From the NCBI GenBank assembly GCA_017459225.1, contig JAFUDL010000141.1:1-19555 (forward strand): 19,555 bases of DNA, given 5' to 3'. This DNA is from Kiritimatiellia bacterium (lineage in GTDB: Bacteria; Verrucomicrobiota; Kiritimatiellia; RFP12; UBA1067). Shown here in pieces: positions 7,444-14,705 of the stretch (positions are counted from its first letter, which is position 1; the number at the start of each line of letters is the position of its first letter). The position numbers and the translations under genes were made by a program. The notes below the pieces were generated by a model. That model did no database searches. It was not told the DNA's origin and was given only the letters and a program-made list of their open reading frames with translations.

Positions 7444-8820
7444 TTACCGCACTGTCGGCGGAGCCGTGCGTACGGCAGAGACGCGGCCATAGCCCGTGAC
7501 GTTCTCGAAAACGACGCCGCTGATCTGATGCGCGGCGTCCTTTGCCTCCAGATGCACACGCATCGTCTCCGCGCCAAACGGATTTGGAATGCGGATGTCG
7601 CGCAGCGTGCAGTCGCGCAGGCGCCCAGGCTCCTTCGATCTGGTCAACGTGCCGACGATGGACTGCGTCTTCACGTTCAGGAAGATGTCGCCGCGTTCAA
7701 CCGAATCGAAGCGGATGTCGTCGAACAGCAGATTCTCAAACATCGTCCCGTTGGAAGGCTGTATGAAGATCGCACAGTTCGCCCAGAACGTCTCTGGCTT
7801 GTTCTTGTGCAGAGAAAGATGCAGAACGTCTATATCGCGAAATACAAGGTTGCGGAAGCCACGTCCGCCCTCGGGCAGACACTCGTAGCCCACGCGAAAG
7901 GCGTTCGCCGCGTCAGTCCAGAGGATGCACTTCTCCACGAGGAGGTTCTCGCACCACCACTTCGGCGCGATCGTGTCGTCCTGCGCGCGGATGAATGAGT
8001 TGCGGATCGTCACGTTCGAACTGCGGCAGATGTCGATGGCGTCGTCGTTGATCACGTGTCCGCCGAGAATCTTGATGTTGTCCACCAGCACGCGTTCGGC
8101 ATTGTCGAACACGAGGCACCAGGTCCACGCGCCGACGATCGCGATGTCGCGCACCATGATCTGCGAGCCTTCGAGGTGGACTACGTGTCCGCCGGGATGC
8201 ACCAGACCGCCGGGATGCACCATGCGGCCGCCAGGTCCTTTGTAGTGCCCCCAGCATAGCCCGCTGATCGCGCCGCGCCCGCGTATGACGATGTTCGTGC
8301 CAGCACCGAAGACACTGCCCTCCAAGACCGCGCCGGGCGCGAGGTAGAGCGTCTGGTTGCTCGCAAGTTTCACGTTGCGGCGGTGGCGGCCGGGTTCCAC
8401 GAACACGACGTTCGGGTCCTTCGCGTCCGGCACGTCCGTCTCCGGCAGATTCGCCGCGCTGACGAGCGCACGATGGCGTCCATTCGGCTCAACAGCCACC
8501 TGACAGGGCGGCACGAGCGTGAACGCCACCTCGTCATCACCCGTGCGCGTCACCTTGACGGCCGCCTTCTTCGGCAGCACCTGCAACCTGTCAACGCCTG
8601 CGCGCGCCTTCACGCGCACCTCAACCAGACCTGGCGAATCGAACTGCGCGTACCAATAAGGTTGCGCGTCTCTGCCCTTGAGCCTGACGACGGGCGCGGC
8701 GATTTCCTGCACGTCCACATTTTTCCCCCCAACCGTCACCGTAAACGGCAAGTCCGCCGCGCGAACGGCGAGACCGAACGCCATGCACGCCACCGAGACC
8801 GCCATGATTCCGATCTTCAT
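7444..8820 (-). CDS. Secreted GH28-like right-handed beta-helix protein
   Basis: A 458-aa protein with a signal peptide (about 1-21, ending VRA). An N-terminal beta domain (22-130) precedes a parallel beta-helix (about 135-450). Polygalacturonase-type acidic positions are seen: NDDAID at 258-263 and DD at 281-282, with the 21-residue spacing from D260 to D281 typical of GH28. The GHG motif that carries the essential His in GH28 is replaced by ANAFRVG (305-311), so it may be a divergent GH28-like lyase or hydrolase, or a different beta-helix family. The start at 8820 was chosen over 8889 because the signal peptide begins there and AAAGG lies seven bases upstream. It lies 101 bases after the PLP enzyme gene; no clear promoter is visible. 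Pectin-type substrate is inferred from family resemblance and from uxaB-uxaA about 2.5 kb upstream. Confidence 0.75.
   Translation of the reverse strand: MKIGIMAVSVACMAFGLAVRAADLPFTVTVGGKNVDVQEIAAPVVRLKGRDAQPYWYAQFDSPGLVEVRVKARAGVDRLQVLPKKAAVKVTRTGDDEVAFTLVPPCQVAVEPNGRHRALVSAANLPETDVPDAKDPNVVFVEPGRHRRNVKLASNQTLYLAPGAVLEGSVFGAGTNIVIRGRGAISGLCWGHYKGPGGRMVHPGGLVHPGGHVVHLEGSQIMVRDIAIVGAWTWCLVFDNAERVLVDNIKILGGHVINDDAIDICRSSNVTIRNSFIRAQDDTIAPKWWCENLLVEKCILWTDAANAFRVGYECLPEGGRGFRNLVFRDIDVLHLSLHKNKPETFWANCAIFIQPSNGTMFENLLFDDIRFDSVERGDIFLNVKTQSIVGTLTRSKEPGRLRDCTLRDIRIPNPFGAETMRVHLEAKDAAHQISGVVFENVTGYGRVSAVRTAPPTVR
8189..8224. repeat. 18-bp tandem duplication in GH28-like gene
   Basis: Two adjacent 18-bp units, CCGCCGGGATGCACCAGA and CCGCCGGGATGCACCATG, agree in the first 16 bases. 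In the protein they give the repeated HPGG steps MVHPGGLVHPGGHVVH (residues 200-215), lengthening one loop by six residues just before the catalytic part of the helix. Confidence 0.75.
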
Positions 8821-8921
8821 CTTAAGGCCTTTCTCAAATGCTATCCGATGTAATTCACAAACCTCTTCTTCGTGGAGTCTGCAGTTCAAGCCACCCGTCT
8901 TGAAAAACTGTCCCCGTGAGA

Positions 8922-10103
8922 TTACGGCAACCAGGAGGCAACTCGTTCGAGGGCCTCCATGAGCATCGCGCGCGGGGAGGCGAGATTGACGCGCAGAAAT
9001 GCGCCGCCCTGAGGCTCGGCGTAGATAGAGCCAGGGGATAATTTCACGTGCGCCTCGGCTTCAAGCCTGCGGGCAAGTTCGCCAGAAGGAAGGCCGAACG
9101 CGGAAACGTCAAGCCATGCAAGATAGGTGGCTTCGAGCGTAGTGCATTTCACGGCGGGCATGCGCTTGCGCAGAAAGGCAATCATCGCCTCGTAATTGCC
9201 AAAGAGGTACGCACGTAGCTCGTCAAGCCAGTCCGCACAGCAATCCCACGCGGCGGCGGACGCAACAAACCCGAATGCGTTTAGATGGCCGGATCCGCCA
9301 ACCTCCTGCGCCTTGCGGATCTTCGTGCGCAGCACGGAATCCGGACAGAGCGCCACGGCCGCATGAAGCCCGGCGAGGTTGAATGCCTTCGTGGCGGACC
9401 AGAACGTAACAAACTCTCCCGGCTTCCAATCTCCCGCAAGCGCAAACGGCACATGCTTCGATCCCGGCATCTGCAGATCCGCATGTATCTCGTCGCTCGC
9501 CACCAGCACCCCGTTACGACGGCATATCTCCCCCGCCTTGCGTAACTCCTCGGCCGTCCATGCACGCCCGGCGGGATTGTGGGGATTCGAAATGAGAAAC
9601 ACCTTCGCGCGCGGATCGGCGACCTTCCGCTCAAGATCCTCGAAGTCCATCTCGTAAGTGAAGTCGCCCTTCATTCCGCTGCGCGCAGGCACACGGCGAA
9701 GCGGACTCCAGCTGATCTCGCACCCTTGGCTCGCTATCACGGGGAAAAAGCCGTTGTAGGCTGGCGCCTGCAGCACCACCTTGTCGCCCGGCTCGCAGCA
9801 CGCGCGCAGCACCGCGCCAAGCGCCGGCAGCACGCCAGTCGAGTCAACGGCCCACTCGGGGAGGATGTTCCAGCCATAACGCGCGGCAAGCCACTTCGCA
9901 AGGCTCTCGTGCCAGGCGGCGGGCGGCAGGGCGTAGCCGTACACGCCTTCCTCGGCGCGGCGGCGCAGCGCCTCCACGATGGCCGGCGCGGCGCGGAAGT
10001 CCATGTCGGCCACCCAGAGCGGCAGCACGCCTTCGGCGCACACATCCCACTTCACGCAGTTCGTTCCCCTGCGGCGCACAGGCTCGTCAAAGTCGTATTT
10101 CAT
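8922..10103 (-). CDS. MalY/PatB-type PLP-dependent aminotransferase / C-S lyase
   Basis: A 393-aa cytoplasmic fold-type I PLP enzyme, full length for the family. It begins with the family hallmark around PLWVADMDF (28-36). PLP site residues: Tyr116 in APAYNGFF, Asn176 in SNPHNPAGR, Asp204 in SDEIHADL, Schiff-base Lys239 in SATKAFNLAG, and the carboxylate-binding Arg in FLRVNLASPR near the C-terminus. MalY/PatB proteins cleave cystathionine or other cysteine S-conjugates to pyruvate, ammonia and a thiol; related members act as aminotransferases, and which applies here cannot be read from sequence. ATG at 10103 has AGGA four bases upstream. The gene starts 86 bases after gap, with a terminator hairpin between, and I see no separate promoter, so it may depend on readthrough. 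Confidence 0.88.
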   Translation of the reverse strand: MKYDFDEPVRRRGTNCVKWDVCAEGVLPLWVADMDFRAAPAIVEALRRRAEEGVYGYALPPAAWHESLAKWLAARYGWNILPEWAVDSTGVLPALGAVLRACCEPGDKVVLQAPAYNGFFPVIASQGCEISWSPLRRVPARSGMKGDFTYEMDFEDLERKVADPRAKVFLISNPHNPAGRAWTAEELRKAGEICRRNGVLVASDEIHADLQMPGSKHVPFALAGDWKPGEFVTFWSATKAFNLAGLHAAVALCPDSVLRTKIRKAQEVGGSGHLNAFGFVASAAAWDCCADWLDELRAYLFGNYEAMIAFLRKRMPAVKCTTLEATYLAWLDVSAFGLPSGELARRLEAEAHVKLSPGSIYAEPQGGAFLRVNLASPRAMLMEALERVASWLP

Positions 10104-10137
10104 GTCTTCCTATACCTCTGCCTCTACTTGAAGCAAA

Positions 10138-10161
10138 GGGCACGGCATTGCCGCCGTGCCC
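10138..10161 (-). terminator. Hairpin terminator after gap
   Basis: A perfect 9-bp GC-rich stem (GGGCACGGC, loop of six, GCCGTGCCC) lies 28 bases after the gap stop codon. On the minus strand it is followed by TTTGCTTC, a short and broken T-run, so termination may be partial. That would let the PLP-enzyme gene be transcribed from the gap promoter at a lower level. Confidence 0.7.
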
Positions 10162-10189
10162 CTCGATTTCAGCCGTATGGCCGAACTCC

Positions 10190-11191
10190 TTACTTGGCGA
10201 TGACGCGAGCCATCTCAAGCACCTTGTTGGAATAGCCCCACTCGTTGTCATACCACGAGAGAAGCTTCACGAAGGTGGGATCGAGGCACATGGACTTGTC
10301 GGCGTCGAAGATCGACGTGCGGGCGTCGCCGCGGAAGTCGGTGGAGACCACCGCGTCCTCGGTGTAGCCGAGAATGCCCTTGAGGGAGCCCTCGGAAGCC
10401 TCCTTGACGGCGGCCTTGATCTCTTCGATCGTGGCGGGCTTCTCGAGCTCGGCCGTGAGGTCGACGATCGAGACGTCGCTCGTGGGAACGCGCATGGAGA
10501 TGCCGGTGAGCTTGCCGTTGAGGTCGGGGAGGACCTTGCCGACGGCCTTGGCGGCGCCAGTCGAGGACGGGATGATGTTCTCGAGGATGCCGCGGCCACC
10601 GCGCCAGTCCTTCTTGGACGGGCCGTCAACCGTCTTCTGCGTCGCCGTGGCGGCGTGCACCGTCGTCATCAGGCCGCGCTTGATGCCGAACTTCTCATGG
10701 ATGACCTTGCTGAGAGGCGCGAGGCAGTTCGTGGTGCAGGAAGCGTTGGAGATGATGTCCTGGCCGGCGTAAGTCGTGTGGTTCACGCCATACACGAACA
10801 TCGGGGTCGCGTCCTTGGAGGGAGCTGACATGATGACCTTCTTAGCGCCGGCCGTGATGTGGGCGCGGGCCTTCTCGTCCGTGAGGAAGAGACCGGTGGA
10901 CTCGACGACGATCTCGGCGCCGACTTCGTTCCACTTGAGGGCGGCCGGATCCTTCTCGGCGGTCAGGCGGATCGCCTTGCCGTCAACGACGAGGTTCGTG
11001 CCGTCGACCTTGATGTCGTGCTTGAAGATGCCATGCACGGAATCGTACTTGAGCATGTACGCGAGGTAGTCAGGGTCGAGAAGGTCGTTGATGCCGACGA
11101 TCTCGATGTCGTTCGCGAAGTTCTCAACCGCCGCGCGGAAAACCATGCGGCCGATGCGGCCGAAGCCGTTGATGCCAACTTTGATAGCCAT
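10190..11191 (-). CDS. gap: Type I glyceraldehyde-3-phosphate dehydrogenase
   Basis: A 333-aa enzyme, the normal length. It oxidises glyceraldehyde-3-phosphate to 1,3-bisphosphoglycerate with NAD+. Visible features: Rossmann motif INGFGRIGR (7-15); Asp36 in GINDL, typical of NAD+ preference; catalytic Cys152 in SNASCTTNC; His179 in TTVHAATATQ; the phosphate-site stretch SSTGAAKAVGKVLP; and SWYDNEWGYSN near the C-terminus. The ATG at 11191 is preferred to the upstream possibility at 11263 because the Rossmann fold starts immediately and AAGGAG lies ten bases before it. The gene has its own strong promoter (11254-11282) and a terminator after it, as expected for a housekeeping glycolytic gene. 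Confidence 0.97.
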   Translation of the reverse strand: MAIKVGINGFGRIGRMVFRAAVENFANDIEIVGINDLLDPDYLAYMLKYDSVHGIFKHDIKVDGTNLVVDGKAIRLTAEKDPAALKWNEVGAEIVVESTGLFLTDEKARAHITAGAKKVIMSAPSKDATPMFVYGVNHTTYAGQDIISNASCTTNCLAPLSKVIHEKFGIKRGLMTTVHAATATQKTVDGPSKKDWRGGRGILENIIPSSTGAAKAVGKVLPDLNGKLTGISMRVPTSDVSIVDLTAELEKPATIEEIKAAVKEASEGSLKGILGYTEDAVVSTDFRGDARTSIFDADKSMCLDPTFVKLLSWYDNEWGYSNKVLEMARVIAK

Positions 11192-11253
11192 TTCTTTTTT
11201 ACTCCTTAGTAGTGCCTTCGGAAGACTTTTCCCCCGATGGAAAAACGGGTAAT

Positions 11254-11282
11254 AGTGTATCAAAACGGCGGGGCGATGTCAA
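11254..11282 (-). promoter_or_regulatory. gap promoter
   Basis: Minus strand: consensus -35 TTGACA (11282-11277), 17-bp spacer, -10 TACACT (11259-11254) preceded by TGA (extended -10). Predicted start near 11247, leader of about 55 bases. It lies 27 bases after the uxaA stop, so gap is probably transcribed independently of uxaBA. Confidence 0.82.
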
Positions 11283-11309
11283 TACCAGGGTTAACGCATT
11301 AAAAACTGG

Positions 11310-12755
11310 CTACAGAGTGACACCGGTTTTGAAGATCGCGATTCCCCTGGCGCCCATGCGCTCGCTTTTCGTGCGTTCGCCCGAGGCGACGCGGAGAACG
11401 TGCCTGAAAAGCCGCTCGCCGGCCGCGTCGAGAGTCTCGTCGCCGTCCGCAACCGTGCCCGCGTTGAAGTCCATCCATCCCCGCTTCCTCTCGAAGAGCG
11501 GCGTGTTGGTGGCGATCTTCACAGTTGGCGCGGGCGCGCCGAACGGCGTGCCGCGGCCCGTGGTGAAGAGGATGAGCTGCGCGCCGGCCGCAGTGAGGGC
11601 AGTGGCGGAAACGAGGTCATTGCCCGGGCCGGACATCATGCTGAGGCCCTGCCTGCACACGCCGTCGGCGTAGTCTATCGCGTCCACCACCGGCGCACTG
11701 CCGCCCTTCTGCACACAGCCGCAGCTCTTGTCCTCAAGCGTCGTTATTCCGCCCGCCCTGTTTCCCGGGCTCGGATTCTCGTACACGGGTTCGCCGTGCG
11801 CCGTGAAGTACGCCTTGAAGTCGGCGACCATCTTCACCGCCCTTTCGAACACCTCGCGCGACTTGGCGCGATTGAAGAGCATCGGCTCGGCACCGAACAT
11901 CTCCGGCACCTCCGTGAGAACGGTCGAGCCGCCGAGCGACACGAGAATGTCGCTGAACCTGCCGACGGCCGGATTCGCCGTTATGCCCGAGAGACCGTCG
12001 CTGCCGCCGCACTTCATGCCCACCACGAGCTTCGAGGCGGGCAGCCGTTCTCGCCTGTCTCCACCCATCGCGCGCGCGATCTTCTCAAGAAGACGCTCCC
12101 CCTCCGCAAGCTCGTCCTCAACCTCCTGGCAAACAAGAAACTTCACGCGTGCTTCGTCCACATCGCCAAGTTCCTCGCGGAACTGCTCCGGCGTGAGATT
12201 CTCGCACCCGAGCGCAAGCACCAGCACGCCGCCCGCGTTCGGGTGGCGGCAGAGGGCCGCGAGCAGCTTGCGCGTGCGCGCGTGGTCTGCCCCGGTCTGC
12301 GAACACCCGTACGGATGCTCGAAGGCATACACTCCCTCCACCGCGCCGCCTACGAACCGCTGCGCACGCGCCGCGAGCGCGCTGGCCACTGAGTTCACGC
12401 AGCCCACGGTGGGCACGATCCATATCTCGTTGCGGATTCCGGCTCTGCCGCCAGGCCTCGTGTAGCCGTCGAACGAAGCGTCCGCAAAGGCAGCAGGAGC
12501 GGAAAGGCGTGGTGCCGCCGAAGGCGCGTAGAGGTATTCCGCCTTCTCGTCGAGCGTGGTGCGCACGTTGTGGGTGTGCACCCATTCGCCCTTCGCAATG
12601 TCGCGAGTTGCGACGCCGATGGGGAAGCCGTACTTCACGATCTTCTCGCCCGCACGTATGTCGCGGAGGGCCAGCTTGTGGCCGGCGGGAACGTCGCCGC
12701 GCGGTTTGAGAAGCACTTCTACGTTGTCCGCAGGATGTATTCTGATCGAGTCCAT
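11310..12755 (-). CDS. uxaA: Altronate dehydratase
   Basis: A 481-aa cytoplasmic enzyme, close to the roughly 495 aa of E. coli UxaA. It dehydrates D-altronate to 2-keto-3-deoxygluconate in galacturonate breakdown. Residues 1-75 form the SAF domain (KYGFPIGVATRDIAKGEWVH at 41-60); the catalytic part follows with GYTRPGGRAGIRNEIWIVPT, PYGCSQTGADH, LALGCENL, KCGGSDGLSGITANP and CGCVQKGG, carrying the conserved Cys residues expected for iron binding. The start at 12755 gives MDSIRIHP, the usual N-terminus; an upstream in-frame extension to 12938 overlaps uxaB and is not credible. Only two bases separate it from the uxaB stop and it lacks a strong ribosome binding site, so translation is probably coupled. 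A weak A/T-rich hairpin around its stop followed by TTTTT may terminate the transcript. Confidence 0.94.
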   Translation of the reverse strand: MDSIRIHPADNVEVLLKPRGDVPAGHKLALRDIRAGEKIVKYGFPIGVATRDIAKGEWVHTHNVRTTLDEKAEYLYAPSAAPRLSAPAAFADASFDGYTRPGGRAGIRNEIWIVPTVGCVNSVASALAARAQRFVGGAVEGVYAFEHPYGCSQTGADHARTRKLLAALCRHPNAGGVLVLALGCENLTPEQFREELGDVDEARVKFLVCQEVEDELAEGERLLEKIARAMGGDRRERLPASKLVVGMKCGGSDGLSGITANPAVGRFSDILVSLGGSTVLTEVPEMFGAEPMLFNRAKSREVFERAVKMVADFKAYFTAHGEPVYENPSPGNRAGGITTLEDKSCGCVQKGGSAPVVDAIDYADGVCRQGLSMMSGPGNDLVSATALTAAGAQLILFTTGRGTPFGAPAPTVKIATNTPLFERKRGWMDFNAGTVADGDETLDAAGERLFRHVLRVASGERTKSERMGARGIAIFKTGVTL

Positions 12756-12757
12756 GG

Positions 12758-14179
12758 TCAGAGATATGCGCGTATGTCCTCGCCCCAGAAGTCCGCATTC
12801 GCCGCACACTTCGCCACGAGCTCGTCGAGCGGAAGAGCCCTGTTCGCAAGGAACCACTCCAGCACCTTCGCGTCGTCCCTCACGAGATAAGTCTCGTCGC
12901 CGCGCTTCGCCTCGAGCGCGTTGTGCGCCTCGTTCCACCTCTCGCCGCGCGAGTAGAACTCAACGAGCGAGCGGAACGACGACGACAGGTTCTTCGCCGG
13001 ACGGCCGAACTTGGCGAAGTAGCCCTTGACGCTCGGCAGGCAGCGCGCGCGCCACTTCGATACGGAGTTGAGAGAGATGTCGAGCAGATGGTGGTCGATG
13101 AACGGGTTCTTGAAGCGCTCGGTCACGGCGTGCGCGAAGTCCTTGAGATCGGCCTCAGGCAGATCGAGCGTGGGGATGATCTCGTTGTAGATCGTATCCT
13201 CCATGAAGCCTCTCACGCCGTCGTCGTTCATGCAGTCGCGCACGATGTTGAAGCCCTTGAGGTACGCGCCGAGCACGAACGAGGTGTGCGCGCCGTTGAG
13301 GATGCGCACCTTGCGCTGCTTGTAGGGGGTGTGGTCGTCAACCACGATGATGGGCAGATCGGTCTTGTCGAGGCCAAGCTCGGCGGCTATGGACTGCGGA
13401 CCCTCGATCACCCAGAAGCCGAAGCATTCGCCCGTGTCGATCACGTCGTCCTCATATCCGTTCGCCTCGTTGATGGACGCCGCCTCGGCGCGTGGGAAAC
13501 CCGTCACTATGCGGTCGACGAGCGTGGAGCAGAACACGTTCTCCCCGTCCACCCAGCGGGCAAAGTCTTCGCCCAGCGCCCAGTCCGATATGTACCTCTC
13601 AACGCACTTCTTCAGCTCGCGACCGTTGTGGTCGATAAGTTCGCACGAGAGGATGATGAACCCCTTCCCCTTCTCGCCGCCGAAAAGCCGGAATCGTTCG
13701 TAGAGGAAGCGCGTGAGCTTCGCGGGGAAGCTTGATGGCGGCGCATCCTCGAGCCTGCACGCGGGATCGTAGGCGATTCCCGCCTCGGTTGTGTTTGAGA
13801 CGATGAAGCGGAGGTCGGGGTTGGACGCGTTCGCAAGGAACGCCTTGAAATCCACATACGGGTTTATGCAGCGCGAAACGCTGGAGATAACGCGCTTCGC
13901 GTTCACCTTCTTCCCGCCTTCGAAGCCGCGCAGATAGAGCGTGTAGAGTCCATTCTGCGCGTTGATCGCATCGCGCAGGGCGTCCGCGCCGGGAATTGGC
14001 TGCAGTAGGCACACCTTGCCGTTGAAGCCGGCCTCCTCGTTGAGGCGGTCGATGAAGTAGTCCACGAACGCCCTCAGGAAGTTGCCCTCGCCGAACTGCA
14101 GTACGCGTTCGGGCGCCGACTTCAGCAGATACCCGTCATATCCTGCCTTTTCGAGCGTGACGTAGCTTAGCCTTTCCAT
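12758..14179 (-). CDS. uxaB: Tagaturonate reductase (mannitol dehydrogenase family)
   Basis: A 473-aa cytoplasmic NAD-dependent polyol dehydrogenase; E. coli UxaB is 483 aa. It reduces D-tagaturonate to D-altronate, the substrate of UxaA next door. Visible features: VLQFGEGNFLRAFVDYFIDR near 25-45, VSNTTEAGI, DRIVTGFPRA, and KVRILNGAHTSF with the K-x4-N-x2-H catalytic pattern of this superfamily. Fructuronate reductase (UxuB) is a sister family, but the FGEGNFLRAF signature and pairing with uxaA favour UxaB. The ATG at 14179 (MERLSYV) has AAGGAG nine bases upstream; longer starts lack support. It is the first gene of a two-gene operon. Confidence 0.93.
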   Translation of the reverse strand: MERLSYVTLEKAGYDGYLLKSAPERVLQFGEGNFLRAFVDYFIDRLNEEAGFNGKVCLLQPIPGADALRDAINAQNGLYTLYLRGFEGGKKVNAKRVISSVSRCINPYVDFKAFLANASNPDLRFIVSNTTEAGIAYDPACRLEDAPPSSFPAKLTRFLYERFRLFGGEKGKGFIILSCELIDHNGRELKKCVERYISDWALGEDFARWVDGENVFCSTLVDRIVTGFPRAEAASINEANGYEDDVIDTGECFGFWVIEGPQSIAAELGLDKTDLPIIVVDDHTPYKQRKVRILNGAHTSFVLGAYLKGFNIVRDCMNDDGVRGFMEDTIYNEIIPTLDLPEADLKDFAHAVTERFKNPFIDHHLLDISLNSVSKWRARCLPSVKGYFAKFGRPAKNLSSSFRSLVEFYSRGERWNEAHNALEAKRGDETYLVRDDAKVLEWFLANRALPLDELVAKCAANADFWGEDIRAYL

Positions 14180-14218
14180 GTTTCCATTCTCCTTGTCGCC
14201 GTTAAAACAACTACGCCA

Positions 14219-14248
14219 ATTATACCACCCTTCCCGACATTCCATCAA
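14219..14248 (-). promoter_or_regulatory. uxaBA promoter
   Basis: Minus strand: -35 TTGATG (14248-14243), 18-bp spacer, -10 TATAAT (14224-14219) preceded by TGG (extended -10). Leader of about 33 bases. The -35 region lies inside the decamer TCCGCTTGAT, which is repeated exactly at the passenger-cotH promoter (7375-7366). Confidence 0.75.
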
Positions 14249-14264
14249 GCGGAAAATCGGAATT

Positions 14265-14289
14265 GCTCGTGGGGGTTCGTGGCTCGTGG
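14265..14289. repeat. Short TCGTGG repeats upstream of uxaB promoter
   Basis: The plus strand has GCTCGTGG, then TTCGTG, then GCTCGTGG again: three TCGTGG cores in 25 bases, 17-20 bases upstream of the uxaBA -35. It may be a simple-sequence relic or a binding site for a regulator; no known operator is recognised. Confidence 0.35.
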
Positions 14290-14317
14290 TTCTTTGGAAT
14301 AGTTAATGCTAGAATAT

Positions 14318-14407
14318 GCCTACGATGAAATTGCTATTTTCCATAGGCGTGTTTTCGTCAGCCTTACGGCGTACCTTCTCCTACTGAAGGTTATTGCGCG
14401 TCTGACG
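14318..14407. other. Two imperfect hairpins between tRNAs and uxaB
   Basis: First hairpin 14318-14348: GCCTA pairs with TAGGC around a short A/T inner stem. Second 14356-14407: CGTCAG (14356-14361) pairs with CTGACG (14402-14407), then ACG and CGT steps with a one-base bulge pair with GCGCGT, then ACCTTC (14373-14378) pairs with GAAGGT (14386-14391) around a 7-base loop, with 4-base bulges on opposite sides. Neither is followed by a T-run on the minus strand. They may end the tRNA transcript, encode a small structured RNA, or be remnants of a mobile repeat. No gene is seen in the approximately 240 bases between tRNA-fMet and uxaB. Confidence 0.5.
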
Positions 14408-14418
14408 GATTTCCAGAT

Positions 14419-14495
<77 letters not shown>

Positions 14496-14512
14496 ATCTG
14501 GTGCTTTCCGAA

Positions 14513-14589
14513 TGGCGGGCCTGACAGGAGTCGAACCTACAACCCTCAGATTCGTAGTCTGATGCTCTATCCAGTTGAGCTACAGGCCC
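14513..14589 (-). tRNA. tRNA-Arg (ACG)
   Basis: A 77-base cloverleaf with a perfect 7-bp acceptor stem (GGGCCTG/CAGGCCC), discriminator G, encoded CCA, anticodon stem TCAGA/TCTGA and loop CTACGAA, so anticodon ACG, read as ICG after deamination to decode CGU/CGC/CGA. It is the first gene of a two-tRNA unit with its promoter just upstream. Confidence 0.95.
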
Positions 14590-14608
14590 ATTGAGGAAAA
14601 CGGCGTAT

Positions 14609-14637
14609 ATTGTACCACAGACCTTGCCGTTGCGCAA
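14609..14637 (-). promoter_or_regulatory. tRNA operon promoter
   Basis: Minus strand: -35 TTGCGC (14637-14632), 17-bp spacer, -10 TACAAT (14614-14609) preceded by TGG. Predicted start near 14602, about 13 bases before tRNA-Arg. The -35 lies within a 6-bp inverted repeat (CCTTGC 14622-14627, GCAAGG 14634-14639) that could also be a weak terminator for the secreted-protein gene ending at 14706. Confidence 0.65.
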
Positions 14638-14705
14638 GGGGGAAAATGAAGAAAAGTGAAAGTTGTCATAATGCCACAATCTCAAAATCCCACAATGACC
14701 AACTG

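Noticed and set aside
11192..11263. Upstream start of GAPDH
   Set aside because: It would place the -10 of the gap promoter inside the gene; the ATG at 11191 has a proper ribosome binding site and begins directly with the NAD fold.
12756..12938. 61-residue N-terminal extension of UxaA
   Set aside because: It overlaps the end of uxaB, is Arg-rich shadow sequence, and UxaA normally starts at MDSIRIHP-like sequence.
14356..14407. Integron attC site
   Set aside because: The expected R-box pattern (RYYYAAC...GTTRRRY) is not present and no integrase or cassette is seen.
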